Source: Bradyrhizobium yuanmingense
GTDB taxonomy: Bacteria; Pseudomonadota; Alphaproteobacteria; Rhizobiales; Xanthobacteraceae
Assembly (NCBI RefSeq): GCF_029167105.1
Contig: NZ_JARFML010000014.1
Location: 124,001-188,000 of the forward strand
DNA length: 64,000 nucleotides
Reading direction: 5' to 3'
Below, piece by piece: positions 36,506 through 45,241 of the stretch. A program made the position numbers and the translations under genes. Each line of letters starts with the position of its first letter. The stretch's first letter is position 1. The notes under the pieces are model-generated. The model was not told where the DNA came from. It saw nothing but the letters and a program-made list of their open reading frames with translations, and made no database searches.

Positions 36506-37942
36506 TCACAGCGATTCCCCCATTTCTCGCGCTGGACGCGTCACCACGGCCTGCGGCACGTCATAGGCGCTGAGCGAATCCCAGTGCCGTTCGACATCGG
36601 CGCGAAACAGGCCGCGCGTCAGGCCGTGGACCAGCTTTGGAACGGCCGTCGTCATCGCGTTGATCGACGATCCCGACGGACCGAAGCTCATGGTCGAGGC
36701 GATGGCGAACAGATGGACGTCGGCGATCCACGGCGTCTTTCCGGGCACGCGCTCGGTGAAGGCATAGTCGTCGGCGAGATAGGGAAAGCGGCCGAGCCGT
36801 TCGTTGCGTTCGTCTTCCGGCGGCTGGTAGCGGTCGGCCCAGGTGGCGATGTTGTCGGCGAACTGGGCAAGCTCGCTGCGGCCGGCAAAGTCCATGTCGA
36901 TGCCGGTGCCGCAGATGACGAGATCGGCGGTGATGGCGCCGCGCGGTGTCTGGAGTTCAACGCCGTTATCGGTCTTGCGCGCAGCTTCGACCGGCGCGCC
37001 TTCGTGCAGTGTGAAGTTGGCATGACGCGCGCAGCGGTCATAGGTCGGTTGCGGAAATCCCTCGCGCATTTCGAGGATCTTGCGCATGAAGCGCCAGCGC
37101 CAGGCATCGTCGAGATCGCTGAGATGACGCAGGAAGCCACGAAAGGTCAGCCAACGATAGGGCTGGATCACCTGGATCTGCGCACGGCGGCACAGCAGGT
37201 GCACTTCAGCGGCACCGGCCTCCAGCGCAGTCGCCGCATTGTCGAAGGCGGAGGCGCCGGCACCGATGACGGCGACGCGCTTGCCGCGCAGGCCTTCGAA
37301 ATCGATGTCGTCGGCGACGGTTGCAACAGAGCTCGCCGGCAGATGCATCAGCTGCTCCGGAATCATCCAGCCGCCCATGCCCTCCTGCCCTGTCGCCAGC
37401 ACGATTTTGCGGGCATAGAGCGTTTCGACCCCTCCTGCCCGTTTCACGCGCGCAGCGAGCAGGCCGCCAGCCGCCGGCGCGATCTCCAGCAGCTCGCAAG
37501 CGTTGCGCACCGGCAAGCCGACCGTGCGCCGCAGCCAGAGCAGATACTCCGCCCAATGCTCGCGCGCGATGAGGCCGAGCTCCTGCCAGCTCGCCTTGCC
37601 GAAGCGGGCCTCGTGCCAGGACTGGTAGGTCAGGCTGGGAATATCGAGGTCGGGCCCAGTGTAGTCCTTCGGGCTGCGCAGCGTCGGCATCCGGGCATAG
37701 GTGAGCCACGGCCCCTCCTTGCCCTCCTCGGCCTTGTCGATCAGCAGGATGTTGCTGACGCGCGAGCGCAGCAGGCCGAAGCCGATGGCGATGCCGGACT
37801 GACCCGCGCCGATGATGAGAACATCCAGCGCCGGCTTGCCGTCTGGCCCCGTCTTCGGTTCGAGCCACGCCGCGCCGGGATGCGCGATCATCGCGAGATC
37901 GGCGCGAATATCGGCTTCGAGCTGGGTCAGCGTCCCACTCAT
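36506..37942 (-). CDS. Flavin-containing monooxygenase-like NAD(P)/FAD oxidoreductase
   Basis: 478 residues, ATGA overlap with the SDR gene. Two Rossmann motifs: IIGAGQSGIAIG (GAGQSG 45-50) for FAD and VIGAGASAFD (227-232) for NAD(P), with LATGQEGMGG between them, the arrangement of class B monooxygenases. The substrate could be an amine, sulfide or ketone. A flavin reductase is encoded in the same locus, but class B enzymes do not need one. Last gene before importer B. Confidence 0.82.
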   Translation of the reverse strand: MSGTLTQLEADIRADLAMIAHPGAAWLEPKTGPDGKPALDVLIIGAGQSGIAIGFGLLRSRVSNILLIDKAEEGKEGPWLTYARMPTLRSPKDYTGPDLDIPSLTYQSWHEARFGKASWQELGLIAREHWAEYLLWLRRTVGLPVRNACELLEIAPAAGGLLAARVKRAGGVETLYARKIVLATGQEGMGGWMIPEQLMHLPASSVATVADDIDFEGLRGKRVAVIGAGASAFDNAATALEAGAAEVHLLCRRAQIQVIQPYRWLTFRGFLRHLSDLDDAWRWRFMRKILEMREGFPQPTYDRCARHANFTLHEGAPVEAARKTDNGVELQTPRGAITADLVICGTGIDMDFAGRSELAQFADNIATWADRYQPPEDERNERLGRFPYLADDYAFTERVPGKTPWIADVHLFAIASTMSFGPSGSSINAMTTAVPKLVHGLTRGLFRADVERHWDSLSAYDVPQAVVTRPAREMGESL

Positions 37943-38688
37943 GCCGCGAGCCAGCCTCCGTCGACCACCATCACGGTGCCCGTTGTGAACGACGAGGCAT
38001 CGCTGGCGAGATGCAGCGCGGTCTGCGCGATCTCCTCAGGCACTCCGAACCGCTTCATGGCGTGACGGTTGCGCGAGGCTTCACGCACCGCCTCGGAATT
38101 GGCGTGACGGGCAAAGCTGCGGCGGAGCATCGGCGTATCGATCGCGCCGGGAGCGATTGCGTTGACGCGAATGCCGTCCGTTGCGAAATCCACCGCCATG
38201 GTGCGCGTCAGGCTGATGATCGCGCCCTTGGCGGCGATATAGGCGCTGTTGCCCTTGCCGCCGGCAATGGCGAGCTGCGAGGCCAGCGTGATGATCGAGC
38301 CGCTGTTCTGCCGTTGCATCTGCGGCACCGCGGCCCGCGCCCACAGCCAGGTGCCACCGACATTGGCGCGGAACACCGCATCCCAGTCTTCCAGGCTCGT
38401 CGTCAGCACCGAGCCACCACAGGAGAAGCCAGCCGCCGTCATGAGGATATCGAGCCGGCCATGCCGGGCCACGACGTCGCCGACGACGGTTTCGGCGAAT
38501 GCGCCATCGCCGACGTCGCCGACATGCATCGTCGCTTCGCCGACCAGGCTCATTGTCTCCTCGAGGCCAGCGACGTCGCGATCGACCAGAGCGAGGCGTG
38601 CGCCCTCCTCCGCGAACAGTTTTGCGCTGGCGCGGCCGATGCCCGAGCCCGCGCCGGTGATGATGGCCGTGCGCCCCTCAAGCCGCAT
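37939..38688 (-). CDS. Short-chain dehydrogenase/reductase
   Basis: 249 residues. Cofactor motif TGAGSGIGRA near 11-20, catalytic Ser in ITLASQLAI, Tyr and Lys in SAYIAAKGA, and a classical C-terminus TTGTVMVVDGGWLA. D at the end of the second strand (LVDRDV) favours NAD(H). Starts one base after the epimerase stop. Substrate unknown; in this setting perhaps an alcohol from amino-acid-derived intermediates. Confidence 0.88.
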   Translation of the reverse strand: MRLEGRTAIITGAGSGIGRASAKLFAEEGARLALVDRDVAGLEETMSLVGEATMHVGDVGDGAFAETVVGDVVARHGRLDILMTAAGFSCGGSVLTTSLEDWDAVFRANVGGTWLWARAAVPQMQRQNSGSIITLASQLAIAGGKGNSAYIAAKGAIISLTRTMAVDFATDGIRVNAIAPGAIDTPMLRRSFARHANSEAVREASRNRHAMKRFGVPEEIAQTALHLASDASSFTTGTVMVVDGGWLAA

Positions 38689-38689
38689 C

Positions 38690-39664
38690 TCAGATCCACT
38701 CCTTGTGCTGCTTCAGCCAGGCGCTCATTGCGGCAGCGGACTCGGCACAGCCGAACCGCGCGCGCCAGCCGAATTCGTCGGCCATTCGCGCGACCGAGAG
38801 CGGCGCGCGATCGGGCCCGTGCAGCTTGATGGCCGTCTTCTCTCCGGGCGCCGCGAGCCGGCACTCCAGGCCGGGATGCAATGCTGCGAACGCCTCGCCC
38901 CACTGCAATGCGGGCCACACCCCGCCGTTCGAGATGTTGTACAGCCGGTGACGTGGGCGCTCGGCTTCGACCAGAATCGCGACAGCTTCGGCAGCGTCCG
39001 GCGCGTAAGTCCAGTCTCGTAGACCCGGCTCCGGCATGATGGCCGGCTCGCCGCGAGCGAATGCGGCCAATATCTGATATTGGAGGCTCGGCGTATCGCG
39101 CACTGAACCGGGGCGCTCCCACGGCCCGAAGACCGCAGTCAACCGCACACTCAGGAAATCACCGCCAAAAAGTGCGGCGTACCGCGCCACCGATCGTTCC
39201 GAGGTGAACTTGCTGATGGCATAGAACGAGACGGGATCGCACGGCGTTTCCTCGTCCAGAATGTCGACCCGCGCACCCGCGGCGCCGTAGGCCGACGCAG
39301 ATGACAGATTCACGACACGGCGAACGCTATGGCGAATCGCGGCTTGGAGGATCGGGATCTGGGCCATGACGTTGATCTCGAGAACGCGCGCGGGCGATAC
39401 CCGTTCGAGGTCATCGCCGGCGGTAACCGCCGCGCCGAGCACGATCGCATCGCAGCCCTTTGCGATCAGGGCATCGATGGTGTCTGCGTCGGTGATATCG
39501 CCTTGCACGGCATTTATCCGCGCGCCGTAGTCGGCAAGAGATCGCTGCGCGGACGGCGGCAATGCTGCACGATCATACAGCGTCACCTCATGCCCGCGTG
39601 CGAGCAGCACCTCGGACAGATTGAGGCCGACAAAGCCGGTGCCACCGAAGATGACGATCTTCAT
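38690..39664 (-). CDS. NAD-dependent epimerase/dehydratase (extended SDR)
   Basis: 324 residues from ATG at 39664. MKIVIFGGTGFVGLNLSEVL gives the NAD motif GGTGFVG; the catalytic set is NLSSASAYG (Ser) and FYAISKFTSE (Tyr and Lys). Resembles UDP-glucose 4-epimerase relatives, but many extended SDRs in catabolic loci act on other ligands, such as D-erythronate dehydrogenase-type enzymes. Starts 16 bases after the hydantoinase. Confidence 0.8.
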   Translation of the reverse strand: MKIVIFGGTGFVGLNLSEVLLARGHEVTLYDRAALPPSAQRSLADYGARINAVQGDITDADTIDALIAKGCDAIVLGAAVTAGDDLERVSPARVLEINVMAQIPILQAAIRHSVRRVVNLSSASAYGAAGARVDILDEETPCDPVSFYAISKFTSERSVARYAALFGGDFLSVRLTAVFGPWERPGSVRDTPSLQYQILAAFARGEPAIMPEPGLRDWTYAPDAAEAVAILVEAERPRHRLYNISNGGVWPALQWGEAFAALHPGLECRLAAPGEKTAIKLHGPDRAPLSVARMADEFGWRARFGCAESAAAMSAWLKQHKEWI

Positions 39665-39680
39665 CGCGCGCGATCCACCG

Positions 39681-41150
39681 TCACAGCAGCTCTGCCCCAA
39701 AATTCCGTTCGGGATCCATGTCGGCGACGAGCCGGCCGGTCGGCCTGGCCGCCTCGCCGCCGCTGCGCGCGAGGAACTTTCCGCTGCCGGCGCTCGCGAG
39801 GCACTTGTTGCCCTCGATGATCACGCGGCCGCGCGAGAGCACCGACACTGGCCAACCTTTCAGCTTGCGGCTGGCAAACGGCGTGTAGCCGGCGAGGTCG
39901 TGCATCATCTCGTCGGCGATGGTGACCTCGCGGTTAGGATCCCAGATCGCGATATCGGCGTCGGCGCCGACGGCGATCGAGCCCTTGCGCGGATGCAGGT
40001 TATAGATCTTTGCCGGGGCGGTCGCGGTCAGCTCGACGAACTTTTCGAGGCCCAGCCGTCCCTTCGACACCATCGCATCGAACAGCAGCGGCAGCCGCAG
40101 CTCAAGGCCCGGCAGGCCGTTGGCGACCTGCTTGAAGTTGGGATTGGGGCCGGCGCGCAGCTTGCCGGTCTCGTCGTAACGATACGGCGCGTGATCCGAC
40201 GAGATGGTCTGGAGGTCGCCGAGCGACAGCGCCTGCCACAGCGCCTCCTGGTCGGCATGCGTGCGCGGCGGCGGGCTGCACATCCACTTCGCCCCCTCCG
40301 CGCCGGGCTTATCGAGATCAGCGGCGGTCAGAAACAGGTATTGCGGACAGGTCTCGGCAAAGACCTTGAGTCCCTGCCCGCGCGAGTCGCGGATCACCTT
40401 GGCGCCTTCGGCGGTCGAGACATGGAAGATCATGATCGGCTGGTCGATCAGCGCCGCCATGCCGATCAGCCGGGTGAAGGCTTCCGCCTCCGACACGCGG
40501 GCGTGGCTGACGGCGTGGTATTTCGGCATGGTGTAGCCGCGCGAAAGCAGCCGCTTCACCATCCAGGCGATGATGCCGTGGTTCTCGGCATGGGCACACA
40601 GCATCGCGCCGGACTGACGCGCGGCGAGAAGGATGTCGAGCAAGGGCTCGTCGTCGACCTTGAGGCGGTCATAGGTCATGAAGATCTTGATCGAGGCATG
40701 GCCCTGCTTCACCAGCGCGGGAATGTGCTCCTCGACCGTCTCCTTGGTCGCGTCCGCAATGATCATGTGAAAGGCGTAGTCGATCACCGCACCCTTCTTC
40801 GCGAGGGCGTGATAGTCCTCGACCACTTGTGGCAGCTTCATGCCGACATGTTGAGCCGCGAACGGAATCACCGTGGTGGTGCCGCCAAAAGCGGCAGAGA
40901 CGGTGGCGCTCTCGAACGTATCGGCGTTCATGATGCCGGCAGCCGACAGCTGCTCGATATGGGCGTGACTGTCGACGCCGCCGGGCAACACCACCTTGCC
41001 GCGCGCGTCGATCTCGCGCTTTCCGGGCGGAAGCCCGCGGCCGATGGCCGCAATGGTCTCGCCGGAGATGGCGACGTCGGCCTCGAAGACGTCGGTCGTG
41101 GTGGCGACGCGGCCGCCGCGGATGATCAGGTCGTAAGCGGGTTCAGTCAT
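39681..41150 (-). CDS. D-hydantoinase / dihydropyrimidinase
   Basis: 489 residues, GGAGTGCCTC before the ATG. The full binuclear metal site is visible: H62 and H64 (VDSHAHIEQ), the carboxylated K155 (ASIKIFMTYD), H187 (LCAHAEN), H243 (IFHVSTAEG) and D319 (TISSDHAPYR). Hydrolyses 5-substituted hydantoins or dihydropyrimidines to N-carbamoyl amino acids. With the racemase encoded divergently 56 bases away and the N-carbamoyl-D-amino acid hydrolase encoded 1.4 kb upstream, it makes the classic three-enzyme hydantoin route. Confidence 0.9.
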   Translation of the reverse strand: MTEPAYDLIIRGGRVATTTDVFEADVAISGETIAAIGRGLPPGKREIDARGKVVLPGGVDSHAHIEQLSAAGIMNADTFESATVSAAFGGTTTVIPFAAQHVGMKLPQVVEDYHALAKKGAVIDYAFHMIIADATKETVEEHIPALVKQGHASIKIFMTYDRLKVDDEPLLDILLAARQSGAMLCAHAENHGIIAWMVKRLLSRGYTMPKYHAVSHARVSEAEAFTRLIGMAALIDQPIMIFHVSTAEGAKVIRDSRGQGLKVFAETCPQYLFLTAADLDKPGAEGAKWMCSPPPRTHADQEALWQALSLGDLQTISSDHAPYRYDETGKLRAGPNPNFKQVANGLPGLELRLPLLFDAMVSKGRLGLEKFVELTATAPAKIYNLHPRKGSIAVGADADIAIWDPNREVTIADEMMHDLAGYTPFASRKLKGWPVSVLSRGRVIIEGNKCLASAGSGKFLARSGGEAARPTGRLVADMDPERNFGAELL

Positions 41151-41206
41151 GAGGCACTCCGTGATAGGCTCGAGGCACGTTCTCTTAATTTCGCAGGAAG
41201 TCCATC
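41151..41206. promoter_or_regulatory. 56-base divergent gap, hydantoinase and racemase
   Basis: Holds both ribosome sites (GGAG for hydantoinase, AGGAAG for racemase) and little room for two full promoters; TTCTCTTAATTT around 41180-41191 is the only AT-rich patch. The racemase promoter may lie inside the hydantoinase gene, or the racemase may be a late insertion in inverted orientation. Confidence 0.35.
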
Positions 41207-41869
41207 ATGTCCCGGCCGCGCATTCTCGTCATCAACCCGAATTCCAACCACAAGGTCACGCAGGGGCTGGAGGACGCGCTGAAGGCGCTCGATTTCGAGG
41301 GCGGGCCGGAAGTGGTCTGCCAGACGCTGGCCGAGGGTCCGTTCGGCATCGAAAGCCAGGCGGACGCCGATAGCGTTGCGATCCCGCTGCGAAAGCTGGT
41401 CGAAAGCGACAACAGCTCGGCCGCCTTCGTCATCGCCTGCTACAGCGATCCCGGGCTGCAGGTCTGCCGCGAAGGCACCGACCGCCCCGTGTTCGGCATC
41501 GCCGAGTGCGGCGTGCTGACGGCGCTTTCCCGCGCGGAGACCTTCGGCGTCATCGCGATCGCCCAGCGCTCGATCCCGCGTCACATGCGTTATCTCAGGC
41601 AGATGGGCCTGACCGACCGCTTTTCCGGCGAGCGGCCGCTGAACATGAGCGTCGCCGAAACCGCTTCGGGCGAAGGTACGCTCGCCAAAATGATCGAGGT
41701 CGGCCGCGCGCTGCGCGACGAGGACGGTGCCCGCGCCGTCGTGATGGGCTGCGCCGGCATGGCGCGCCACCGCCGTGCGCTGGAAGACGCGCTGCGGATT
41801 CCCGTCATCGACCCGACGCAGGCGGCCGTTACCATGGCGCTGGGTACGGTGCAGTTCTCGGCTCACTAG
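41207..41869 (+). CDS. Hydantoin/aspartate-glutamate racemase family protein
   Basis: 220 residues. MSRPRILVINPNSNHKVTQG start and the two catalytic cysteines, C78 in VIACYSDPG and C182 in VMGCAGMARH, are those of hydantoin racemases (HyuE family). Would interconvert D- and L-5-monosubstituted hydantoins so that the D-specific enzymes can use both. It is the only plus-strand gene between 25.5 and 56.5 kb. Its TAG stop and the TAG of the convergent flavin reductase share the palindrome CTAG. Confidence 0.85.
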   Translation: MSRPRILVINPNSNHKVTQGLEDALKALDFEGGPEVVCQTLAEGPFGIESQADADSVAIPLRKLVESDNSSAAFVIACYSDPGLQVCREGTDRPVFGIAECGVLTALSRAETFGVIAIAQRSIPRHMRYLRQMGLTDRFSGERPLNMSVAETASGEGTLAKMIEVGRALRDEDGARAVVMGCAGMARHRRALEDALRIPVIDPTQAAVTMALGTVQFSAH

Positions 41870-42534
41870 GCGTCCTTCAGCTCTTTGGCACCCTGGCGCG
41901 CGAGCCATTGCGCATGGCTCTCGCGGACAAGGGCAAACGTATCCCGCTGAGTGGTGTAGAGATTGCCGAACATGCGGCCGATCGGCCGGTAGGCGTCGAG
42001 ATCGACATACATGTTGGCGGTATCGACCAGCCCTTCGCGGGCGTGAACCCGCAAGACCTCGCCGACCAGGAGCTCGCGATCCGGCGAGAAGGTCAGCACG
42101 ACATGGCGCCGGCATTCCAGCGCGAAGGGCGCCGCGGCGAGACGCGGCACCTTCACGTCGACAGAGGGAAGCGTCGCAAGACCCGCTGCGGCGACCTCGC
42201 TGTCGCCGGAGGGGAAATCGACCGCGCACTCGTTCATCGCGCCCGACAGCGCCTCGTCGACCATGTGCACCACGAACTCGCCGTCGCGATGGATGTTGCG
42301 GGTGGTGTCCTTCGGCGAGTGATCCGGCTTGTGCTGCAGCCCGAGCACAATCAGCGCCGGACTTTCGGAGAACACGTTGAAGAAGCTGAACGGCGCGGCA
42401 TTCACCGCCCCGTTCTCGTCCAGCGTCGTCACCAGCGCGATCGGCCGCGGCACCACCACGCCGCAAAGCAGCTTGTAGCGATCGCGCGGATCGAGCTCAC
42501 GCAAGGATATGCCCTTGTCAGTCATCGGCGTCAT
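41866..42534 (-). CDS. Flavin reductase family protein (FMN-binding split barrel)
   Basis: 222 residues from ATG at 42534 (ATGA overlap with the carbamoylase; a second ATG three codons in is possible). VVPRPIALVTTLDENGAVNA, APFSFFNVFSESPALIVLG and DTTRNIHRDGEFVVHMV are the flavin-binding features of this family. May supply reduced FMN to a two-component oxygenase, though none is encoded in the window; the family also contains FMN-binding proteins without reductase activity. Convergent with the racemase. Confidence 0.85.
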   Translation of the reverse strand: MTPMTDKGISLRELDPRDRYKLLCGVVVPRPIALVTTLDENGAVNAAPFSFFNVFSESPALIVLGLQHKPDHSPKDTTRNIHRDGEFVVHMVDEALSGAMNECAVDFPSGDSEVAAAGLATLPSVDVKVPRLAAAPFALECRRHVVLTFSPDRELLVGEVLRVHAREGLVDTANMYVDLDAYRPIGRMFGNLYTTQRDTFALVRESHAQWLARQGAKELKDA

Positions 42535-43463
42535 TTCTCCGGCGGCGGCACCGCGCCGGTCTGGCTGGTGATCAGACCGTAATGCTCGATGCGGCGATGC
42601 CGGGCGAAATCGAAGATCGTGGTCTTGCCGAAGGTGGTGGCATCGAGGTCGCAAGCGTGAACCAGCACCTCGTCGTCCTCGGTCTTGGCCTCGGCGACGA
42701 TCTCGCCATTGGGATCGACGATCAGGCTACCGCCGAACAAGGGATGACCGTCCTCATTGCCGGCCTTGGCGACCGCGACCACCCAGGTCGCATTCTGATA
42801 GGCGCCGGCCTGCACCGAGAGACGGTTGTGGAACAGGCGCTTCTCGACGCCCTCCTCGCTCTTCTCGGCATTCACGGACGGCGTGTTGTAGCCGATCAGC
42901 ACCATCTCGACGCCCTGCAGGCCCATGACGCGATAGGTCTCCGGCCAGCGGCGGTCGTTGCAAATCGCCATGCCGATGATGCCGCCGAGCTCGCGCCAGA
43001 CCTTGAAGCCGAGATCGCCCGGCTCGAAATAGCGCTTCTCCAGGTGCTGATGCGAGCGCTTGCTGTCGTATTCCACATGGCCCGGCAGATGCACCTTGCG
43101 GTATTTGCCGACGATCTTGCCGGATTTGTCGGTGAGAATAGCTGTGTTGAAGTGATGACCGTCGGGCGTCAGCTCGGCATAGCCGAAATTCATCGCCATT
43201 CCGTGCTGGGCCGCGCGCTCGAACAGCGGCCTGGTTGCCGCGTTCGGCATCTCGCGCTCGAACCAGATGTCGAACTCGGCGCGGTCCTCGACGTACCAGC
43301 GCGGAAAGAACGTCGTCAGCGCCAGCTCGGGATAGACGATCAGGTCGGCGCCTTTCGCTTTCGCCTCGTCCATCAGCGCGATCATGCGCTTGACCACGGC
43401 CTCGCGGCTGTCGGCTTTCTGAATCGGGCCCATCTGGGCGGCGGCGACATTGACGATGCGCAT
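42531..43463 (-). CDS. N-carbamoyl-D-amino-acid hydrolase (nitrilase superfamily)
   Basis: 310 residues from ATG at 43463. Catalytic triad of the superfamily: E46 (IVYPELALT), K123 (KYRKVHLPG) and C168 (MAICNDRRWPETYR). The NDRRWPE context after Cys and the length (about 304-310) match D-carbamoylases rather than beta-ureidopropionases. Converts N-carbamoyl-D-amino acids to D-amino acids, CO2 and ammonia, directly after the hydantoinase step. Soluble, probably tetrameric. Confidence 0.88.
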   Translation of the reverse strand: MRIVNVAAAQMGPIQKADSREAVVKRMIALMDEAKAKGADLIVYPELALTTFFPRWYVEDRAEFDIWFEREMPNAATRPLFERAAQHGMAMNFGYAELTPDGHHFNTAILTDKSGKIVGKYRKVHLPGHVEYDSKRSHQHLEKRYFEPGDLGFKVWRELGGIIGMAICNDRRWPETYRVMGLQGVEMVLIGYNTPSVNAEKSEEGVEKRLFHNRLSVQAGAYQNATWVVAVAKAGNEDGHPLFGGSLIVDPNGEIVAEAKTEDDEVLVHACDLDATTFGKTTIFDFARHRRIEHYGLITSQTGAVPPPEK

Positions 43464-43566
43464 CAGCGAGTTCCTGGTGATGTCTGGGGGGAAGCGTCGG
43501 CTTGCAGGATCTTCCGCCGCGCCGAGCATAACGCGGCTCCGTGCCGATATTCCAGCCAAGCAGCTT

Positions 43567-45241
43567 TCATGCCGTCCGCCCCCATTCGGCATCCTGCAAC
43601 AGCCGCCAGTTGATCTTGTTGCTGGCGGTGCGCGGCAGGGACTCGACGAAGACGACGGCGCGCGGCGCCTTGTAGCTCGCCATCGCCCTGCGCGCCCAGC
43701 CGACGATGTCGCTCTCCGACGTCGTCGCGCGCGGCGTCATCGAGCACCACCAGCGCCTTGACGGTCTCGCCGCGATAGCCGTCCGGCGCTGAAATGATGC
43801 AGCATTCCCGGATGGCGCGGTTCTGGTACATCGCCGCCTCGACCTCGGCCGGCCACACCTTGAAGCCGCTGACATTGATCATCCGCTTCAGGCGATCGAC
43901 GGCGAAGAAATAGCCGCCGGCATCGCGGTAGCCGAGATCGCCCGTGCGCAGGAACCGCTTGCCGTCGCGCTCGATGAAGGCTTCAGCATCCGCCTGCGGC
44001 CTGTTCCAGTACCCCTGCAGCACCTGCGGCCCGTGCACGATGATCTCGCCGACGACATTGTCATCGAGCTCGACCAGGCTCTCGGGATCGATCACCCTGG
44101 CGTCGGTCTCGTGCACGGCGATGCCGAGGCACTGCCGCTTCGGCGCCGCCATCGGATTAAGGTGCGTCGGAGACATCGTCTCGGTCATGCCGTAGCCCTC
44201 GACGAAATCGAGCCCAAACCGCCCCTTCAGCCGTTCCGCGACGGCTGTCGGCATCGCCGCGCCGCCACCAGTCAGCACCTTGAGCTTCGCAAAACATTTG
44301 TCGCGGAAACTGGCGCTGGCGAGCACATCCACGATCATGGTCGGCGCAGCGTTCCAGAACGTGACCCCATAGGTCTCGAACAAATCCGGCAGCAGATCCT
44401 TGTCCCAGCGCGCCATCAGCAGCAGCGTGGCGCCGGAAACGATGGCGGCATTCATCGAGCCCTGCATGCCCGCGACATGGAACAGCGGCATGAAGCCGGT
44501 CATCACGTCACTGCCATCGAGCCCATACCAGCGCGCCTGCAAGACGGCGGTGAACAGCGCGCTGCGATGGGTGTGCATGCACGCCTTCGGCTCACCCGTC
44601 GTGCCGCACGTGTAGGGCAGGATCATGAGATCGTCCGGCCCCGCCTCCATCGCACCCGGCTGCAGGCCCTGCACAATCACGGGCGACCACGAATACCAGC
44701 CCGGTGATGACGGCGGCTCCAACGGCGCGTCGGTCACGCATGATGGCAGCGTGTAGGGCGTCGCGGCTGGAACTTCGTCGCGGTACTGGGCGACAATCGC
44801 ATGCGTAATCGCCTCGCCCACCAGCGGTGCAAACACATTGCTTAGCTCGCTGCCGATGATTGCAACCCTGGCGCCGCTGTCCGCGGCGAGATACGCGATT
44901 TCGGTGGTCTTGTTCATGGGATTGACCGGCACGATCACGGCGTTCGCCCGCATCGTCGCATAGTAAGCGATGACGTATTGCGGCGAATTCTGCAGCGCGA
45001 TCATGACGCGATCGCCGCGCTTCACTCCGCAAACGCCTTGCAGAAAGCCGGCCATGGCATCGACCCGGTCGCGCAGCTCTGCGTAGCTCAGGCTCGCGCC
45101 GTAGAACATTGTCGCCGGATGCGTTGGCCGTTCACGTGCAGCACGCGCCAGCGCGTCGTAGAGCGTCCCCTCCGGCATCGCGAGATACCAGGGCTCGTCC
45201 GCCGGCCAGGCCGGTGACATCAGGGACGTTGTGTGGTTCAC
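43567..45241 (-). pseudogene. AMP-forming acyl-CoA synthetase/ligase with a C-terminal frameshift
   Basis: Starts at GTG 45241 (GAGGAG six bases upstream, GTGA overlap with the aminotransferase). Normal ANL features: TCGTTGEPKA at 211-220, GYGMTETMSPTH, FLRTGDLGYRD, DRLKRMINVSGFKVWPAEVE. After KALVVLDDAARDD the frame breaks. In the +1 frame the expected ending follows (SESDIVGWARRAMASYKAP ... SLPRTASNKINWR), including the catalytic Lys, stopping at 43567. The slip lies in a GCGCGCG run near 43727-43735. Unshifted reading gives an arginine-rich tail to 43463. Either a sequencing error or a real inactivating indel. Confidence 0.8.
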
